NCBI GenBank assembly: GCA_964019415.1
Contig: OZ025876.1
Coordinates: forward strand, 7,115,993-7,179,992
Direction: 5' to 3'
DNA: 64,000 nt
Source of the DNA: Ianthella basta
Lineage: Eukaryota > Porifera > Demospongiae > Verongiida > Ianthellidae
Shown here: in pieces, positions 59,517 through 64,000 of the stretch
Layout of the letters: the number at the start of each line of letters is the position of its first letter
How positions within the stretch are numbered: the first letter of the stretch is position 1
Made by a program: the position numbers and the translations under genes
The notes under the pieces: model-generated
What the model saw: only the letters and a program-made list of their open reading frames with translations
Told to the model about the DNA's origin: nothing
Databases searched by the model: none

Positions 59517-59769
59517 AGCAATACTATAGTACTACCAGTGTTGCTGTACTACCAACACACCATTATAGTACTACTTTAGATTGATGAATTTAAAATACAT
59601 AAGGCACACATGCACACTGCCTTGGACAAGCAATGATAACCATGATAAACTGGTAATTCAGTATCATGTTTAGATCATGTCTCACACAAAATTGACAAAT
59701 TGTTAATAAATGTTAGTACCCAGACAGCCTGCCTTCCCTCCTGATCACATCAATCAGGAGGTCTGAGGG

Positions 59770-61222
59770 GCTGCCTGGGCGGTGGTAGGCAGATCTGGAG
59801 CCTCGAAGACATGTGATGGCAGATTGTAGAAGGGAGAAGCTCAGGCAGCAGTATATCCATCCCATCGTTGTACGGTATTATTGCTGTAGCTTCTCACTGA
59901 TGAGAGCCGCCAATCTTGCATAGAACACTTGGGCAGCTGGGCCCATGCCCCCTGTGGCCGAGAAAACAAGGGGGGTGAATGTGCCTTGCTCAATCTCTCG
60001 AACTCTCTGATCATAGGCTCTTCACTTCTCTTTCTAATGCTTCTTGTAACTAGCACTTGGGGAAGTAAGGCAGTTTCTGGGCGCATGTGGGTTGAAAACC
60101 CTTACATCAATAAAGCGTCCTGCCTCCTTTCTCCCCAGAATCCTTGTGCCCTAATGTCTGGCTTGGCTTCATCCTGCCTGTTTGCCGTGCGCAGTGTCAA
60201 GTTCTCTCCGGTGAGAGCCTGCAGTTCAGGCTCAATCCCTATGTTGGAACACACTTCTGTCAGCATCTTCGCTGAAAAGTCCCTAATTTTATTGTGTCTG
60301 AGGAAGCTGAATCCACCACGATTGCACATCAGGGCGTGTTCCACTGTGAAGCTGCTTCCACATACACACTTCTCAGGCAATCGGTCGGGCCTCCATCCAA
60401 ACCTTAAACAAACAGCGTCCCTGAACACTGTCTTGTGGAGGTAGAAACCATGCTCAGCCACAGGCAAGACAGACAACCAGTTGGACGCACCTTTTTCAGC
60501 GGTGAGGTTGACCATTCTCTTGCTGTCCTCAGAAAGCTCTTCAAACAGGAGTCTGGTGTCCTCTGCTGCAGCTTGTCTCCTCTCCTGCCTGACTGCCGAC
60601 CTTGCCTTCCTTTGCTTCTTGAGTGTGTCAGGGTTGAGCTGCCCCGATTGTTGCAGAATCAGTTCTGAGATGGGATTACACACCTTGCGAGAGGCTGAGT
60701 ACTCAAAGTCGCTCACACTCTGAGGATTGTCCAGGCTGAGACCACCAAGGCAGGTGGGCAGTGCCATGATCATTCTCATGTGGTCATTCAAATCATTCTT
60801 GCCAGTGATGGAGGGAATGAGACAGTGATGGACTACTGTCTCCAGTGGTGTTAGCAGGTTGCCAATATTGGGCATTGTCCTGAGTAGGAACTTCCACTTA
60901 TGGTTCAGACCATGGGTATAGGCAGAGTACGCTGCATGAGGGTGCGTCTTAGAGATTTCTGAGAGCTGTTCTATTTCATAGGTCCATCCTTCAACTTTTA
61001 TTTTCACAAAGGCTTCTGAAAAATTGGCTGACCCTATTGCAGATCCTAAGTACTCTCTCCCGTGCTTGGTGAGCTGGATGCCGGAGCCAGCGAAGGTGGT
61101 ACTTGCTGCTTCAAAGTGCTCATCCTTCACGATCAACCAGGTTTTCTCTGGGTTGGGAAAGTACGCGCACTGTGGACCCAGCTTTGCGAGATCATCCCAC
61201 CAGAGGGTATTGAAGCCATACA
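59770..61222 (-). mobile_element. LINE 3' fragment with restriction-like endonuclease end
   Basis: The main open stretch (stop at 60102) begins near LWWDDLAKLGPQCAYFPNPE, the end of a reverse transcriptase. It continues with a thumb-like region (WTYEIEQLSEISKTHPHAAY, LRTMPNIGNLLTPLETVVHH). A CCHC-type motif follows (CVCGSSFTVEHALMCNRGG, then RHNKIRD), and then KPDIRAQGFW, which fits an R2/NeSL-type restriction-like endonuclease. The family tail (FTPLVFSATGGMGPAAQ) follows in another frame down to about 59770 and contains a stop. The element is 5'-truncated near 61222 and decayed. Classification to an exact LINE clade is uncertain. Confidence 0.6.
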
Positions 61223-62640
61223 AATAATATAATAGAATTGCCGAGTGGCGAGTGTAAGCAAGCGAAGCGAGGCCATTGATCACTGTCTATTCGAGCTTCG
61301 GTGATATATATCCAATATTTGTATCTAACGACACGTGACTGCGCATGTGTATCCGTCACGTGATGGCTCGTCTTTTCAAGGGGCGCTTCTGCTCCTGTTC
61401 GGCCGCTCATCTTTGCCGGCATGCTCCCGCGGAAGAGGGCCACAGATCGAGAGCAGATGAGAATGGCAACGAAACGGCTGCGTCCAGCATGCCGAGGGGG
61501 CCACGCTGCAAGACGGTGCACGCGACTTGATACGGAGACAGTGGGGCAAAGATAGGCCAGACTAGAAGCGAATGCAGCAGAATGGCGCAAGGCTACTGGT
61601 GTCGGCGATGGACGAGCAGCAGAGGTCCAGGCTTGAGGAGCTTTGGCAGTAACAAACAAGATGTTTGGCTACTAAGACAGCTCCTGTCTGTAACATCACA
61701 ATACACTTGTCTACTGGCCACGTACTATTCATGCTGCGAGGCAATTCTTATGCGCTTAGCGTATGCCTAGTATAATATAATGTTTGGGAACTTTGGGCAC
61801 TCTGTGGCACAGACCATTGGTAAGATGTCAACCTTAAGGGAAGTTTAACGATTTTAAATATGACATAATTTTTAATTAGGCCTTTATTTACATGCAAGGT
61901 GGTGCCAAATTGCAAATATAAAATGCCATAGCCCCATATCATTGCTATGGCACATTTATATTGACAGTGGGTGTTATAATAATTTAATATGAAAATCCAG
62001 CAAATGCTCACGAAACTTCGTGGGCAAGTGCAAGTGGTCGTTGAGGCTGTGCACTCAGCAGGGATTAGTAATTAAAGACTGCTGTTCAATTAGAAGGCTG
62101 ACAATCTAGTGTGACATCATGGAACGGTGACGTTTCATTGTGACGTCACACAAACATCACACCCTAGTCAATCCAAAATATAGAGTTCGCTTCGTGACGT
62201 CACCTTTCATACCTCAAAGACCTCTTTGAAGCGGCTGGCAGGAAGAAAGGGCCGCCGCACACGCTTCTCTTTGGCACCCATTGCCAGAAACTGTGTGCAA
62301 GTGTCAAGGGCGCCTCGGAATTTGGGGTTTACACGAGCGTGAGAGAGTTTCCAGACGATTCTGAGTGCCTACTGCGTGAAGACAGCAAATCAATGGGTAC
62401 TGGGAAGACACACGGCCTTTGTGAAGGCAGAGCCTTGAGGAAGTGTTCCGAGAAACGCTGCCGTAGTGCCAGCGGCGTACTCTTCAACCATTAGTCAAAC
62501 GTGACGTGCTTGACTGAATGAAGGCTCTTTTGGGTTAAGGCTGTGCTGTGTTGCCTGATTCAGTGAAAGAAATAAACTCCCATGCGGCTCATTGTGTATG
62601 TGCCCGTACACTACAGCTTTCCGTAGTGTGTATTGCACCA
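61223..62640. other. No gene recognised
   Basis: Mixed composition; a GC-richer block lies at about 61370-61520 and another at about 62220-62480. No exon with a recognisable domain, and no clear repeat. Confidence 0.35.
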
Positions 62641-63054
62641 TAGACTTTAGCTATGGGACATTTCACATGCATAAATATAGCCATATGCATTGACACCACA
62701 CACTTCCAGTGTGTGTGCACCTTGCATTTCTTCACTTACCCACTGACACACCCACCACTGAAGGCAAGCTTTCTTACAAGTGCTCCATCACCACCACTGA
62801 CTTCCACATTCACATATGGTGAGACAAATGGTGATAGGGTATTTGTACAGAATCCTGCCAAAGGCAAGCTAGCGTGCAAGTGCACAACTGCCAGCACTGA
62901 CTGCCACATACAAATACATGTACAGCCAACATCACCATACACCTATAATGTCACGTGCCCAAATATTATAATATTATTATACAACCACCACATGCTACTA
63001 TCCCATGGCACCACTTCCATGACACCACTACCACTACCATGCACCACCATCACA

Positions 63055-63545
63055 ATGCAAGTTGCAATCTGCGCATGCAGTATATGTGCAAGTGCTACTA
63101 GGAACAAGACCACCAGTGCAAGTTGCCAAGGGTAACCATCCTGAGTGCAGGTAGAGTGATTGTGCTGTATATACACCACCACCACCACCACCACACAGTG
63201 CAAGTTGCAATCTGTGCATGCAGTATATGCGCCAGTGCTTCTATGAACAAGGCCACCAATGCAAGTTGCCGAGAGTAACCACCCCGAGTGCATGCAAGTA
63301 GAGTTGTTGTGCAGTGCAAGTTGCATACCTGTTGCTGCATCCTGCTCCAACTTGTGTCAGTCCCCCTAACCTTCAGTAACTTGCGCTGGTTGTGTTTTTC
63401 CTTCCATCAACTAGCACAAACACTCTACTTGCACTCGGGGTGGTTACTCTCGGCAACTTGCACTGGTGGCCTTGTTCATAGAAGCACTGGCGCATATACT
63501 GCATGCACAGATTGCAACTTGCACTGTATGGTGGTGGTGGTATAT
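63055..63545. repeat. Direct and inverted copies of a roughly 130-bp unit
   Basis: The unit has GTGCAAGTTGCAATCTG, GCATGCAGTATATG and AAGTTGCCGAGAGTAACCAC. It occurs twice directly (from 63055 and 63195) and once inverted (63410-63535). The last two form a large hairpin with arms of about 115 bp. CAC/GTG triplet runs lie between them. Confidence 0.75.
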
Positions 63546-63611
63546 ATATAATATATATATATCGTTCTGTAACATGAAGCCATATGAAAATGCCAATTTG
63601 AAAACAATATA

Positions 63612-63876
63612 TACTAGAAATAATAAAAATTTTCTACAAAAATAGCAAGGATGTAGGGATGGCACAAAAAGTACAGAAACAAGTAAAGGCTGGTACACAG
63701 TGGAGCATCAACCATGGTCCCTACATGCAAGAATGTCGCACCTTATAGTCCTACACCCTTGAATGTAGGGACGATGGTTGATGCTCCACTGTGTAACAGC
63801 CTTTACTTGTTTCTGTACTTTTTGTGCCATCCCTTCATCCTTGCTATTTTTGTAGAAAATTTTTATTATTTCTAGT
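63612..63876. mobile_element. Foldback element, arms about 112 bp
   Basis: Starts ACTAGAAATAATAAAAATTT and ends with its inverse. The arms also share AGTACAGAAACAAGTAAAGG and GGAGCATCAACCAT. The loop is about 40 bp. No coding. AT-rich end sequence. Confidence 0.8.
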
Positions 63877-64000
63877 TTCTGTACTTTTTATGGTGTGCAA
63901 GCTGCACATGCTAAGTGCCACTAGAGGACATCCATGCAGGTTACAGTGTAGGACCTTATTTCTTTAATCCTGGAGCTCGAGGTGTCAACTATCTCCTAGC
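63877..64000. other. Window edge, nothing recognised
   Basis: Short stretch without exon or repeat signals. Confidence 0.4.

Overview
The window looks like animal nuclear DNA, most likely from a sponge assembly. The evidence is short introns with GT..AG borders, long (CA)n/(GT)n microsatellites, dense DNA transposons, a young Ty3/Gypsy element, and an ankyrin-ZU5-CARD gene of a kind I associate with sponges and other early-branching animals. The sponge assignment is inference. Between about 32.15 and 34.56 kb lies a GC-rich, intron-free block with archaeal codon habits (AGG for Arg, ATA for Ile) that resembles sponge-associated Nitrososphaerota (Cenarchaeum-like). It runs into a gap of exactly 200 N (34565-34764). 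I read it as symbiont DNA joined to host DNA, either by chimeric assembly or, less likely, by transfer.

Layout. From 0.6 to 9.1 kb the minus strand carries an ankyrin gene built from phase-0 exons, including three tandem copies of a three-exon cassette. From 12.0 to 14.1 kb a plus-strand gene encodes a BAR-like helical exon followed by a tyrosine-motif-rich tail; its reading frame changes four times. From 15.2 to 16.7 kb there is a hairpin-rich repeat cluster. From 16.9 to 32.0 kb the minus strand carries a large gene of at least 22 exons: about 17 ankyrin repeats, a ZU5-like region, a linker and a C-terminal CARD. I assembled its exon phases by hand and they are consistent throughout (1,065 codons plus stop). 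Its 5' end is cut off where the archaeal block begins. A Ty3/Gypsy element with 180-bp LTRs and a 5-bp target duplication sits in one of its introns (22.4-26.7 kb).

Right of the gap, 34.8-38.3 kb holds an intron-containing gene combining C2H2 fingers, a MULE-type transposase domain, a SWIM finger and a PHD finger. From 41.4 to 58.3 kb is a nested pair: a decayed pogo/Tigger-like transposon split by a 15.1-kb CACTA (EnSpm) element (42507-57598, 3-bp TAC duplication). The CACTA element carries a tnp2-type transposase on the minus strand and a divergent multi-exon accessory gene on the plus strand. It also carries two large tandem arrays and subterminal repeats. From 59.8 to 61.2 kb is a 5'-truncated LINE with a restriction-like endonuclease end. 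The right edge is mainly inverted repeats.

How the parts relate. The two ankyrin genes share exon cassettes and evidently exchanged or duplicated them. All coordinates come from hand reading; no database search was possible.
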